Shown here in pieces: positions 16,126-24,115 of a stretch of 35,675 nt of DNA. This DNA is from Oscillospiraceae bacterium (GTDB taxonomy: Bacteria > Bacillota > Clostridia > Oscillospirales > Acutalibacteraceae), in NCBI GenBank assembly GCA_902786285.1, contig CADABX010000017.1, positions 1 to 35,675 of the forward strand. Reading direction: 5' to 3'. The notes under the pieces were generated by a model. The model had not been told where the DNA came from, ran no database searches, and saw only the letters and a list, made by a program, of their open reading frames with translations. The first letter of the stretch is position 1. Each line of letters opens with the position of its first letter. Both the position numbers and the translations under genes were made by a program.

Positions 16126-17178
16126 TCAGTCCTCATAGTTCGGGATCACGTCTTCATACATGATCTCGTGCAGATAGTCCACTTCATACGGCCAGTTCAT
16201 CAAAATGACCTCAAAATTGTCACGCAGCACGAGCTTATACGGCTTTGCCGGAATCAGATGCTGCTCAAAGTTCCAGCCGAGATAACCCACTGCCGACGCC
16301 ATCTGCAGCAGCAGTTCGCTTTTGGTAAAATCGGTGGAGACCAGCGGCAGAATCCGGTCGAGCAGCCGCATATAGTCCGTGGTGGAATAGCCGCGCGCCT
16401 TGGCCGCAAGCGAGATCAGCAGCTTGCGCTGGCGGCCGGTGCGGTCGCGGTCGGTGTCAATCTTGCGCGTGCGCACATACAGCAGCGCCTGTTCTCCGTT
16501 GAGGTTATAGCTGCCGGCGGTCTTGAATCCGCCGAAATGCGCGCGCATCACCTGCGCTTCCTTGTCGGTCAGCGCAATCGGCACGCCGCCGAACGCGTCG
16601 ATGATCTGCTTAAACGAATCAAACGAGCAGCCGACGAAATTGTCGATGCGGAACTTATAGTTCTGCTCGATGGCGCGGATGGCAAGCTCCGGGCCGCCGT
16701 AGCCGTGTGCGTGGCTGAGCCGCGTGTTTTTATAGCCGGGGATCGCCGCGTATGCGGTGCGCGAGAGCGAAATGATCTTAACCTTTTTGGCCGTTTTGTT
16801 GATCGACAGCACGATCATGGCGTCCGACCGGCCATAGGGGTACTGCTTGCTGCCGTAGTCATAGCCGAACAGCATGATGTTCATCACCTGGTCGCTGTAC
16901 CACTTTTTACTGTCGTCCAGATTTGCACGGATGGCGGCGTCGGCATCCTGCAGCGCCGCGGCGTCGTCGGCGGACAGCGCCATTTCTTCGATCTCGTCTT
17001 CCTCCTGTTGCTGCTCCTCCTCGGCATAAGTCGGCACAGTCAGCGACGGGTCGCCGGCGCGTTCAATAAACTGGATCTGCCCGAGCAGATGCCAGATATA
17101 GCCGGCGCAGACCGCGATAAAAACCAATAACGCCGTCAGCAGAATAAAAAGCACTTTGTGCCGTTTGATAAAGCGCAT
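16126..17178 (-). CDS. LCP (LytR-CpsA-Psr) family cell-wall polymer ligase
   Basis: A 350-residue type II membrane protein: cytosolic basic tail MRFIKRHK, one helix (about residues 9-34), then an extracellular LCP domain. Members transfer teichoic acids or polysaccharides from a lipid carrier to peptidoglycan. Features include a Glu-rich linker (EEEQQQEEDEIEEM, about 53-66), NIMLFGYDYG at the domain start, SDAMIVLSINKTAKKVKIISLSR, NFVGCSFDSFKQIIDAFGGVPI, and DTDRDRTGRQRKLL, which carries the conserved Arg residues for pyrophosphate binding. The ATG at 17178 has GAAAGGA upstream and a strong promoter at 17214-17242. It is the first gene of an operon with rlmD and perhaps the metallophosphoesterase. 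Confidence 0.93.
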   Translation of the reverse strand: MRFIKRHKVLFILLTALLVFIAVCAGYIWHLLGQIQFIERAGDPSLTVPTYAEEEQQQEEDEIEEMALSADDAAALQDADAAIRANLDDSKKWYSDQVMNIMLFGYDYGSKQYPYGRSDAMIVLSINKTAKKVKIISLSRTAYAAIPGYKNTRLSHAHGYGGPELAIRAIEQNYKFRIDNFVGCSFDSFKQIIDAFGGVPIALTDKEAQVMRAHFGGFKTAGSYNLNGEQALLYVRTRKIDTDRDRTGRQRKLLISLAAKARGYSTTDYMRLLDRILPLVSTDFTKSELLLQMASAVGYLGWNFEQHLIPAKPYKLVLRDNFEVILMNWPYEVDYLHEIMYEDVIPNYED

Positions 17179-17213
17179 GTGATCGGTCCTTTCAAAAGGA
17201 AATGTCTGCTACT

Positions 17214-17242
17214 ATCATACTCGAAGAGAAAGAGCATGTCAA
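17214..17242 (-). promoter_or_regulatory. Sigma-A promoter for the LCP-rlmD operon
   Basis: On the minus strand a perfect -35 TTGACA (17242 to 17237) and -10 TATGAT (17219 to 17214) are 17 bases apart. The start site would be near 17207, about 30 bases before the LCP start codon. Confidence 0.85.
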
Positions 17243-17266
17243 GCGCCGAAGCAGCGCAAAAGGCGC

Positions 17267-17295
17267 AAAAAGTGCCTGCCCCCGAAAGAGCAGGC
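17267..17295 (-). terminator. Terminator after the sensor kinase gene
   Basis: On the minus strand GCCTGC (17295-17290) pairs with GCAGGC (17279-17274) and is followed by ACTTTTTG. It separates the kinase from the LCP promoter just beyond. Confidence 0.75.
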
Positions 17296-17307
17296 GTCCG
17301 ATTGTGT

Positions 17308-18594
17308 TCAGGTATCGGCGCGCGGCAATGTGATGCAAAGCTCCAGCCCGCCGATGGACGCTTTCGACGCTTCGATCGTACCGCCGTGGGCTTCTACGAT
17401 CTCTTTGCTGATCGAAAGGCCGAGCCCGGCCACTTTCCGGCTGGTGTCGGAGGTATACAGCGGTTCAAAAATGATCGTCAGCTTATCCTCGGGCACACCG
17501 TCGCCGTTGTCCGCAAAGCGGAAAAAGACGTTTTGTTTATCGGCGTCAACGGTACAGACAATCCTGCCGCCGGGCTGCGGCACATGCTTGGCAGAATTGC
17601 CGATGATGTTGCCCGCTACACGCTTCATCTTTGCGCAGTCCACACGCAGCATGGCGTTCGGCGCACGGTTGTTCAGCTCAAACGCGATGCCGGAAAACGA
17701 AAGCTCATCCGCAAACTCCTTGCGCATGCATGCGCAAAGCTGTTCGGTCGACAAAAGCTCCGTGTGTACCGCAGTCTCCATCTGATAACTCAGGAACTCG
17801 TCAAACTCATTGATGAGCGATTGCATCTCGTTGGATTTGGCATAGATGGTCGACAGATACTGCTGCTGGCGTTCCTGCGTGAGCCCGCCCTTCTGCAGCC
17901 GTTCGGTATAGCCGAGAATCGACGTGAGCGGCGTTTTGATATCGTGCGAAATGGAGGCGATAATCTGCCGCTGGGTTTGCTGCTGCTGTTCGAGATTCTG
18001 CGTCATTTTCAAAAAACGCGCATAGATTCTGCCGACGTTGCCGCGAAAATGCTGCTCCGGCAGCGGTTCGCCGCGTTCATACTGCTCAATCAAATAATAA
18101 AATCTGCGATACGGGCGCAAAATGACCGTATAAACAACAAAAATCAGAATGCACAGCACCGACAGTCCGATCAGAAATTCAATAAAGATGAATTTGACCA
18201 GCTCGCGTGTGTGCGTGGTGTAATCGCGCAAAAGATACATGCTCGATATGATCATATAGGCGCGGTTGTGATAATCGAACGGCGTGCGGATCCTGACGTC
18301 GAGCGCCGAACGGGAGCGCCCTTCGGAACGCAGAATGATCCGGTTGTCGGAATCCTTGATCGAGATCACGATCTCGTCATACTGGTTGATGATCTGTGCC
18401 CAGTCTCCGGTGCTTTCCGTTTGCGTCAGCGCCGCGATGATCTCGGTGTTATAGTCGGTCAGCGCCTGACGGTCGTTATAGATGGCGTCGGTGACAGTCC
18501 GGGTCACAGAGGCGTTATACGCATAGCCGAACGCAACGATCACAAGCAGCGTAAACAGTGCAATGAGCAGATTGGCACGATGGCCGGCTTTCAT
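17308..18594 (-). CDS. Two-component sensor histidine kinase
   Basis: A 428-residue membrane kinase. A first helix (about 8-26) and a second (about 138-160) bracket an extracellular sensor region of about 110 residues with no recognised domain. A HAMP-like stretch and a Gln-rich helix (NLEQQQQTQRQIIASI) lead to the H-box SHDIKTPLTS with phospho-acceptor His217. The ATPase domain has N-box NIIGNSAKH, G1 DNGDGVPED and G2 GLGLSI. The ATG at 18594 is preceded by AAAAAGGAGA and lies 14 bases after the stop of its response regulator. The ligand is not readable; cell-envelope stress would fit the neighbouring LCP gene, but that is speculation. Confidence 0.92.
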   Translation of the reverse strand: MKAGHRANLLIALFTLLVIVAFGYAYNASVTRTVTDAIYNDRQALTDYNTEIIAALTQTESTGDWAQIINQYDEIVISIKDSDNRIILRSEGRSRSALDVRIRTPFDYHNRAYMIISSMYLLRDYTTHTRELVKFIFIEFLIGLSVLCILIFVVYTVILRPYRRFYYLIEQYERGEPLPEQHFRGNVGRIYARFLKMTQNLEQQQQTQRQIIASISHDIKTPLTSILGYTERLQKGGLTQERQQQYLSTIYAKSNEMQSLINEFDEFLSYQMETAVHTELLSTEQLCACMRKEFADELSFSGIAFELNNRAPNAMLRVDCAKMKRVAGNIIGNSAKHVPQPGGRIVCTVDADKQNVFFRFADNGDGVPEDKLTIIFEPLYTSDTSRKVAGLGLSISKEIVEAHGGTIEASKASIGGLELCITLPRADT

Positions 18595-18608
18595 GGCAAT
18601 TCTCCTTT

Positions 18609-19292
18609 TTAGCGGACGTTGATGAATTTATAGCCGACGCCCCAGACAGTTTTGATATATTTGTTGTCCGGGTCGATCTTGTCGCGGATGCTCTTGATGT
18701 TGACCGCAACGGTGCCGATATCGCCGAATTCCGTGTCCCAAACATGCGAAAAAATCTGTTCGCGGGTGAGCACCTTGCCCACGTTTTCCATCAGATATTG
18801 CAAAAGCTGAAATTCGCGGGTGGAAAACTGGACGCTCTTGCCGTTTTTAAACACTTCATAGGAGCCGACGCGCAGCTGGATTTCGCCCACGCGGATCACA
18901 CCCTCCTCGGGCAGCGCGTTGCTGCGCTTTTCACGTCTCAGGTGCGCCTTGACACGTGCAACGAATTCCTCCACAACAAAGGGCTTGGTAATATAATCGT
19001 CCGCGCCCATCTCGAGGCCGAGCACGGTGTCGAGCGTTTTGCCCTTGGCGGAAACAAAAATGATGGGGCAGTCCACCTTGTCGCGGATGGTCCGGCAAAG
19101 ATCCAGACCGCGGAGCTCCGGCATCATGATGTCGAGTGTGATGAGAGAAATATCCTGCGGCGACGCATAAATATAGTTTTGTGCGGCGATAGCGTCGTCA
19201 AAGACGATCGTGTCCAAATGCTCGTCCTCCAGTGCGTCGGAAATCAGACGTGCGATATCCAGATCATCGTCCACGATAACGATCTTACCCAT
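18609..19292 (-). CDS. OmpR/PhoB-family response regulator
   Basis: A 227-residue DNA-binding regulator, partner of the kinase just downstream. The receiver domain has the acidic pair VDDD near residues 8-10, phospho-acceptor Asp54 (ITLDIMMPE), the conserved Ser/Thr region FVSAKG and Lys in YITKPF. The winged-helix output domain (about 130-227) shows STREFQLLQYLMENVGKVLTREQIFSHVW and the closing IKTVWGVGYKFI. The ATG at 19292 is chosen over an in-frame TTG at 19298, which sits too close to the GGGGAG ribosome site. It is divergent from the VanR-like gene across a 234-base gap. A TTGTAA/TATAAA pair on the minus strand just upstream is a weak promoter candidate. Confidence 0.94.
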   Translation of the reverse strand: MGKIVIVDDDLDIARLISDALEDEHLDTIVFDDAIAAQNYIYASPQDISLITLDIMMPELRGLDLCRTIRDKVDCPIIFVSAKGKTLDTVLGLEMGADDYITKPFVVEEFVARVKAHLRREKRSNALPEEGVIRVGEIQLRVGSYEVFKNGKSVQFSTREFQLLQYLMENVGKVLTREQIFSHVWDTEFGDIGTVAVNIKSIRDKIDPDNKYIKTVWGVGYKFINVR

Positions 19293-19468
19293 AAACAAAA
19301 CTCCCCTTTATAAATCATTCATTTCATTTTACAATAAAAAGTGTCGAATGAAAAGCTTTTTTTCACTTTTTTACACAGCCCTTATTTTTCTTAATAATTA
19401 CACATCGCCAACCACAAGACCGTCATGAAAAATTCAGAAAGTCTTAAGGATTATTTTGGCAGTTTTTA

Positions 19469-19477
19469 TGGTACAAT
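19469..19477 (+). promoter_or_regulatory. Extended -10 promoter for the VanR-like gene
   Basis: TGGTACAAT at 19469-19477 is an extended -10 with no clear -35. It lies in the 234-base gap (19293-19526) between the divergent two-component systems, which is otherwise AT-rich with runs of A and T and no other gene. The start would be near 19484, giving a 43-base leader. Confidence 0.5.
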
Positions 19478-19526
19478 AGACGAACAAAGAGGGAAATCAC
19501 AAAAACAGAAAGGCGAATGAAAAAAC

Positions 19527-20213
19527 GTGAAACTGCTGGTTGTGGACGATGAAAAAGAAATCGCGGACCTTGTGTGTCTGTATCTGGGCAAAGAGGGCTA
19601 TGACGTCACGGTCTGCTATAACGGACAGGATGCGCTTTTTGCCATTCAAAACGAAACCTTCGACCTCGCCGTGCTCGACGTGATGCTGCCCGATATCGAC
19701 GGCTTTGCGCTTTGCCGGGCCATCCGGGAAAAGGACCGCTATCCCGTTATCATGCTCACGGCGCGTACCGGGGACAGCGACAAGATCTCCGGCCTTGCCA
19801 TCGGCGCCGACGATTATGTGACAAAACCGTTTAATCCCATGGAACTGACAGCGCGGATCAAAGCGCAGCTGCGCCGCTATACGCAGTATAATGACGGCAC
19901 GAAGCGGCAAAGCGTGTTTGAACATGCCGGTCTTATGCTGGACAACGAAACCCACCGCTGCACCCTGTTTGACGAAGAGATCGAGCTGACGCCGATCGAA
20001 TTCGGCATTCTTTCGCGGCTGTGCGCACGGGCGGGCAAGGTGGTTTCCACCGAAGAGATTTTCGAAACCGTCTGGGGCGCGCAGTACCTGGACAGCAACA
20101 ACACCGTCATGGTGCATATCCGCCGCATCCGCGAAAAACTGCACGAGCCGCCGAAAAAGCCGCGGTTCATCAAAACCGTATGGGGAGTGGGGTATAGAAT
20201 TGAAACAAAATAA
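19527..20213 (+). CDS. VanR-like response regulator
   Basis: A 228-residue OmpR-type regulator. The receiver domain begins KLLVVDDEKEIADLVCLYL, has phospho-acceptor Asp51 (LAVLDVMLPD) and Lys in DYVTKPFNPMEL; the output domain shows EIELTPIEFGILSRLCARAGKVVSTEEIFETVWG and ends IKTVWGVGYRIE. These blocks resemble VanR proteins of enterococcal glycopeptide resistance and their many chromosomal relatives. The start is GTG 19527; a nearby ATG at 19516 is out of frame. The ribosome site AAAGG sits rather far upstream. The kinase gene overlaps its 3' end by 14 bases. No vanH, D-Ala-D-Lac ligase or vanX gene is present in the window, so this is a VanR relative and not evidence of resistance. Confidence 0.9.
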   Translation: MKLLVVDDEKEIADLVCLYLGKEGYDVTVCYNGQDALFAIQNETFDLAVLDVMLPDIDGFALCRAIREKDRYPVIMLTARTGDSDKISGLAIGADDYVTKPFNPMELTARIKAQLRRYTQYNDGTKRQSVFEHAGLMLDNETHRCTLFDEEIELTPIEFGILSRLCARAGKVVSTEEIFETVWGAQYLDSNNTVMVHIRRIREKLHEPPKKPRFIKTVWGVGYRIETK

Positions 20214-21375
20214 CGAACAAACAAAGCATGCAGGCCGCCGCAGCAAACCGCCGAAGACGTTTGACCCGGGCGAACGGATCAGCACAAAGGTCGTCCGTTC
20301 CTTCTTATTGGTGCGGTTGCTGGAGCTGCTGGCGCTGCTGTTCCTTTTTCTGATTCTGTATCTCGCCAGCAAGCAGTACGACGAGGTCTATGTTGCCGTA
20401 ACCGGCACGCTGCAAAGCCTGCTGGGTGAAAAGCTGTTTTTGTGGGGGATGGAGCACAAGATCTCGGCGTTTCTGATCCTGTGGGCGGCGCTGTTTGTGC
20501 TGACTGCGTTTGTCTTTTCCGTCAGCACACTGCACAATTTCGACAAAACCTGGCGCAGCCTGTCGGCCGTGTTCAGCGACGAGCGGGAGGTGCGGCATTT
20601 TTCACGCCGGTTTTCCGATGTGGAGATCGCCCTCAAGGATATGAAACACAGCGTCTATCGCAGCAAACAGCTTGCCGCGCTGAACGAGGCGCGCAAAAAC
20701 GATCTTGTCATGTATCTGGCCCACGATCTGAAAACCCCGCTGACCAGCGTGATCGGCTATCTGACACTGCTGCAGGAAACGCCGGATCTGCCGCCGGCGC
20801 AGCGCGCAAAGTATGTGGACATCACATTGGAAAAGGCATACCGCCTCGAGATGCTCATCAATGAATTCTTCGAGATCACGCGCTACAATCTGCAGACCAT
20901 CACGCTCGAAAAAAACCGGATCGACCTCGGTATGATGGTAAACCAGATTGTGGACGAATTCTATCCGATGCTCAAGGAAAAACAGCTTTTCGTGTCTGTT
21001 GAACTTCCGCAGCGCATCGTCATGCTCGCCGACGCCGAGCGGATCGCCCGGGTGCTCGACAATCTGTTGAAAAACGCTGTGGCCTACAGCTATCCGGAAT
21101 CGACCATTCGTATCGGCGCGCAGCAAAAGGACGGCAGTGTTGTCATCCGCGTGCGCAACCAATGCGATGAGATCCCGCCGGACAAGCTGGCGCGGTTGTT
21201 TGAAAAGTTCTTCCGCGCCGACGCGTCGCGTGCCTCCGGGTCGGGCGGCTCGGGGCTGGGGCTTGCCATCAGCAAGCAGATCGTGGAGCTGCACGGCGGT
21301 ACCATCACCGCCCAAAGCACGCCGCAGTATACCGATTTTACAGTCACGCTTCCCTTTGTGGCAGCGCAAGCATAA
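20200..21375 (+). CDS. VanS-like sensor histidine kinase
   Basis: A 391-residue membrane kinase. Two helices (about 34-58 and 88-110) enclose a short extracytoplasmic loop of about 30 residues. The H-box region NDLVMYLAHDLKTPLTSVIGYL with His175 is very close to the VanS signature. The N-box NLLKNAVAYS, FEKFFRAD (F box) and GGSGLGLAIS (G2) complete the ATPase domain. The start is a TTG at 20200 inside the regulator gene: it follows a GGGG ribosome site by 7 bases and gives a full-length N-terminal anchor, and overlapping starts are common in vanRS-like pairs. The next in-frame ATG would cut the sensor domain. Transcription ends at the terminator at 21386. Confidence 0.9.
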   Translation: MKQNNEQTKHAGRRSKPPKTFDPGERISTKVVRSFLLVRLLELLALLFLFLILYLASKQYDEVYVAVTGTLQSLLGEKLFLWGMEHKISAFLILWAALFVLTAFVFSVSTLHNFDKTWRSLSAVFSDEREVRHFSRRFSDVEIALKDMKHSVYRSKQLAALNEARKNDLVMYLAHDLKTPLTSVIGYLTLLQETPDLPPAQRAKYVDITLEKAYRLEMLINEFFEITRYNLQTITLEKNRIDLGMMVNQIVDEFYPMLKEKQLFVSVELPQRIVMLADAERIARVLDNLLKNAVAYSYPESTIRIGAQQKDGSVVIRVRNQCDEIPPDKLARLFEKFFRADASRASGSGGSGLGLAISKQIVELHGGTITAQSTPQYTDFTVTLPFVAAQA

Positions 21376-21385
21376 CCGAAAAGAA

Positions 21386-21413
21386 AAAGCAGCACGTGCG
21401 CTGCTTTTTTTTT
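21386..21413 (+). terminator. Terminator after the VanS-like kinase
   Basis: AAAGCAGC (21386-21393) pairs with GCTGCTTT (21400-21407) around a 6-base loop and is followed by a long T-run to 21413. Confidence 0.92.
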
Positions 21414-21423
21414 CATTTTCCTA

Positions 21424-21451
21424 TTGACAAACGGAGGCGCGCGTGTATAAT
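21424..21451 (+). promoter_or_regulatory. Sigma-A promoter of the metal-resistance operon
   Basis: A perfect -35 TTGACA (21424-21429) and perfect -10 TATAAT (21446-21451) lie 16 bases apart. The palindromic operator starts five bases after the -10, so a bound ArsR-type dimer would block the start site. Confidence 0.85.
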
Positions 21452-21455
21452 AATA

Positions 21456-21481
21456 GTTGAAAGGTCGTTCAACCATTCAAC
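21456..21481. promoter_or_regulatory. ArsR/CadC-type operator overlapping the start site
   Basis: GTTGAA (21456-21461) and TTCAAC (21468-21473) form an inverted repeat, followed by a further ATTCAAC at 21475-21481. The same TTGAA/TTCAA half-sites recur at 21923-21946, before the HMA gene. The position directly after the -10 suits repression relieved by metal. Confidence 0.6.
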
Positions 21482-21513
21482 GATTAACGTCATCAAACAA
21501 CGGAGGAAGCAAC

Positions 21514-21882
21514 ATGTCTGCTGATTGGAACAACAACCGGGATCTTTGCGACTGCGAATCCATCCACGAAGATGTGGTCGACGCCGTGCGAAAGGTGATG
21601 CCGGAGGACGACGTGCTGATGGATCTTGCCGACGCGTTCAAGCTGTTCAGCGATTCCACCCGCGTTAAAATCCTGTATGCGCTCAAAACGCACGAGATGT
21701 GCGTGTGCGATATCTCGGTGCTGCTCGGTATGACGAAATCGTCGGTGTCCCATCAACTGCGGATTCTCAAGCAGTCCAATCTTGTCAAAAACCGCAAAAA
21801 CGGCAGGGTGGTCTACTATTCGCTCGCGGACGAGCATGTGGAAACCATCTTTTCCGCCTGCATGGAGCACATCCTCGAATAA
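21514..21882 (+). CDS. CadC/ArsR-family metal-sensing repressor
   Basis: A 122-residue winged-helix repressor that leaves DNA when it binds soft metals (Cd, Pb, Zn). Helix-turn-helix segment: DISVLLGMTKSSVSHQLRILKQSNLV; wing: KNRKNGRVVYYSL. The metal-binding cysteines match CadC: an N-terminal CDC (Cys12, Cys14) and CVC in the alpha-3 position (Cys63, Cys65). The chosen ATG at 21514 has a GGAGG site eight bases upstream; a longer in-frame opening from 21457 runs through the operator and is rejected. It is the first gene of an operon with the HMA protein and the P1B ATPase, and presumably controls itself and both. Confidence 0.92.
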   Translation: MSADWNNNRDLCDCESIHEDVVDAVRKVMPEDDVLMDLADAFKLFSDSTRVKILYALKTHEMCVCDISVLLGMTKSSVSHQLRILKQSNLVKNRKNGRVVYYSLADEHVETIFSACMEHILE

Positions 21883-21922
21883 ACAGGGCGACAGACAGTC
21901 GCCAAATCTTTTGACTATTTAA

Positions 21923-21946
21923 TTGAACGGTTGTGCAACTGTTCAA
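21923..21946. promoter_or_regulatory. Second operator-like palindrome, before the HMA gene
   Basis: TTGAACGGTTG (21923-21933) and CAACTGTTCAA (21936-21946) are inverted with one mismatch around a TG centre. It uses the same half-sites as the operator at 21456. A TTGACT at 21911-21916 could be a -35, but no matching -10 was found, so a second promoter is not shown. As RNA it would form a hairpin just before the ribosome site at 21951. Confidence 0.65.
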
Positions 21947-21964
21947 ACTTAGGGGGTCCTATTT

Positions 21965-22186
21965 ATGAAAAAGAAATTCAAACTCGACGAACTGGACTGC
22001 GCTGTTTGCGGCGCCAAAATGGAAGACGCCATCCGCAAGATCCCGGGCGTCAACGACGTACAGGTGAATTTCCTGCTGCAAAAACTGACGCTCGACGCCG
22101 ACGGCGCGCGCTTCGACGAAATCGTCCGTCTTGCGCAGGCGGCCTGCGCAAAAATCGAACCCGACTGCAAAATCGTGACAGCGTAA
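21965..22186 (+). CDS. Heavy-metal-associated (HMA) domain metallochaperone
   Basis: A 73-residue single HMA domain (CopZ-type ferredoxin fold). The metal-binding loop is DCAVCGAKME with a CxxC pair at residues 11 and 14, followed by the typical AIRKIPGVNDVQVNF. It probably passes metal to the ATPase encoded next. The ATPase itself begins without an HMA domain, so this gene looks like the domain supplied as a separate protein. Two further cysteines near the C-terminus (ACAKIEPDC) are unusual for the fold. The ATG at 21965 has AGGGGG eight bases upstream; the ATPase gene follows after 13 bases. Confidence 0.9.
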   Translation: MKKKFKLDELDCAVCGAKMEDAIRKIPGVNDVQVNFLLQKLTLDADGARFDEIVRLAQAACAKIEPDCKIVTA

Positions 22187-22199
22187 GAAGGCGAACGCG

Positions 22200-24059
22200 A
22201 TGAATCAAAAACAAAAAAAGACGCTCTGGCGCATCCTCGCCACAGCGGCGCTCTTTGCTGTGCTCGAAGTGCTGCGTCATCTCGGCGTGATGGACAGATT
22301 TCCGGTCTGGGCCGTGATCGGCTGCTACCTTGTGCCGTATCTTCTGATCTCTTATGACGTGATCCGCAAAGCGGCGCTCAATATCCGCTCCGGCGAGATC
22401 TTTGACGAAAACCTGCTGATGTTTATCGCAACGGTCGCTGCGTTTGCCATCGGCGCCTACGACGAGGCGCTGGCGGTCATGCTGTTTTACCAGGTGGGCG
22501 AACTGTTTCAAAAGATCGCCGTCGGCCGTTCGCGCGCGTCCATCAAGGCGCTGCTCGAAATCGTGCCGCAATACGCGAACCTCGAAACGGACGCGGGCGT
22601 GGCGCGTGTGGACCCGGACGATGTGGCGGTCGGACAGACAATCATTGTCAAACCCGGCGAGCGTGTGCCGCTGGACGGCGTGGTACTCGAAGGCAGCTCG
22701 CTTTTAAATACCGCCGCGCTCACAGGCGAATCGCTCCCGCGCCCGATCGACCGGGGCGAAACGATCGTTTCCGGCTGCATCAACGGCGACGGCACGCTGC
22801 GCGTGCAGGTGACAAAAGCGTTTGAGGATTCCACGGTGTCCAAGATTTTGGAGCTTGTGGAAAACGCGAGCAGCAAAAAAGCGAAAACCGAAGCGTTCAT
22901 CACCCGCTTCGCAAAGGTCTATACACCCGTCGTCACGCTAGCGGCTGTGCTGCTTTTCCTGATCCCGGTGCTGTGCGGCGGCCTTTGGAGCGACTGGCTG
23001 CGCCGCGCGTGCATCTTTCTTGTCATCTCGTGTCCGTGCGCCCTGGTGATCAGTGTGCCGCTCGGCTTTTTCGGCGGCATCGGCGCCGCCTCGCGAAAAG
23101 GCGTGCTCGTCAAGGGCAGCAACGATCTGGAAAACCTGTCGAAGCTGTCGATGATGGTCTTCGATAAAACCGGCACGCTGACCGAAGGCGCGTTCCATGT
23201 TTCGGCGGTGCATCCGGTCGGCATGGACGACGAAACGCTGCTCTCGCTTGCCGCCGCGGCGGAAAGCGGCAGCAACCACCCGATTGCAAAATCGATCGTT
23301 GCGGCCTATGGCAAAACGCCCGACCTGCCGCTCAAAAATCTGCGCGAGCTGCCCGGCCACGGCGTGTGCGCCGAACTTGACGGCAAAGCGCTGCTCGTCG
23401 GCAACGAACGGCTGATGCGGCAGTTTTCCGTGGAAATCCCTGCCGGGGAAAGCGGCGCAACGGTTGTCTTTGTGGCGCTCGGCGGCGTCTGCTGCGGCGA
23501 AATCAGCATCTCCGATACCGTCAAACCCGGCGCAAAACAATCGCTCGACGCGCTGCGGCAAAACGGTGTGCGGTCCTTGTCCATGCTGACCGGCGACCGC
23601 AAAGCGGTCGGCCAATCGGTCGCGGATGCGCTCGGGCTCGACGCGGTCTATACCGATCTGCTCCCGGCGCAAAAGGTGGAGCAGCTCGAAGCGCTGCTGG
23701 CGCAAAAGGACAGCGATGCCACGCTCGCCTATGTCGGCGACGGGATCAACGACGCGCCGGTGCTCGCCCGGGCGGATATCGGCGTTGCCATGGGTTCCAT
23801 GGGCTCCGACGCGGCGATCGAGGCGGCGGACGTGGTCATCATGGACGACGATCTGTCCAAACTGCCTTGTGTGCTGCGCCTTGCCAAAAAGACGATGCGC
23901 ATCGTCAAAGAAAACATCGTGTTTGCCCTCGCGGTCAAAGCGGTCGTTATGCTCCTCGGCGCGTGCGGCGTCGCCAACATGTGGCTGGCCGTGTTCGCGG
24001 ACGTCGGTGTGTCGATCCTTGCGATCCTCAACTCGATGCGGATGATGAAAAAAAGCTGA
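22200..24059 (+). CDS. P1B-type heavy-metal ATPase (Zn/Cd/Pb class)
   Basis: A 619-residue membrane pump that expels divalent soft metals at the cost of ATP. Landmarks: actuator-domain TGES near residues 175-178, the transport-site motif SCPCAL in helix 6 (Cys278 and Cys280), phosphorylation site DKTGT with Asp322, the P1B-specific SGSNHPIAKSI, and hinge GDGINDAP near 513-520. CPC together with a CadC-like regulator points to Zn/Cd/Pb rather than Cu. The protein has no N-terminal HMA domain; the preceding gene encodes one separately. The ATG at 22200 is preceded by AAGAAGG overlapping the end of the HMA gene. It is the last gene of the operon, closed by the hairpin at 24081. Confidence 0.95.
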   Translation: MNQKQKKTLWRILATAALFAVLEVLRHLGVMDRFPVWAVIGCYLVPYLLISYDVIRKAALNIRSGEIFDENLLMFIATVAAFAIGAYDEALAVMLFYQVGELFQKIAVGRSRASIKALLEIVPQYANLETDAGVARVDPDDVAVGQTIIVKPGERVPLDGVVLEGSSLLNTAALTGESLPRPIDRGETIVSGCINGDGTLRVQVTKAFEDSTVSKILELVENASSKKAKTEAFITRFAKVYTPVVTLAAVLLFLIPVLCGGLWSDWLRRACIFLVISCPCALVISVPLGFFGGIGAASRKGVLVKGSNDLENLSKLSMMVFDKTGTLTEGAFHVSAVHPVGMDDETLLSLAAAAESGSNHPIAKSIVAAYGKTPDLPLKNLRELPGHGVCAELDGKALLVGNERLMRQFSVEIPAGESGATVVFVALGGVCCGEISISDTVKPGAKQSLDALRQNGVRSLSMLTGDRKAVGQSVADALGLDAVYTDLLPAQKVEQLEALLAQKDSDATLAYVGDGINDAPVLARADIGVAMGSMGSDAAIEAADVVIMDDDLSKLPCVLRLAKKTMRIVKENIVFALAVKAVVMLLGACGVANMWLAVFADVGVSILAILNSMRMMKKS

Positions 24060-24080
24060 CGGCTGTCAGCCATCAGCGAA

Positions 24081-24115
24081 AAAGTCTGTGATTTATGCAA
24101 ATCGCAGACTTTTTT
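24081..24115. terminator. Bidirectional terminator between the metal ATPase and XRE genes
   Basis: AAAGTCTG (24081-24088) pairs with CAGACTTT (24105-24112), with more A-T pairs inside (GATTT/AAATC) and T-runs on both strands. The stop codon of the minus-strand XRE gene lies in it. It also marks the left edge of the AT-rich island. Confidence 0.88.

Noticed and set aside
17158-18612. 484-residue open frame on the plus strand
   Set aside because: Antisense to the sensor kinase and crossing the LCP promoter; no recognisable motif.
19527-21375. Vancomycin resistance locus
   Set aside because: Only regulator and kinase resemble Van proteins; no ligase, dehydrogenase or dipeptidase gene is present.
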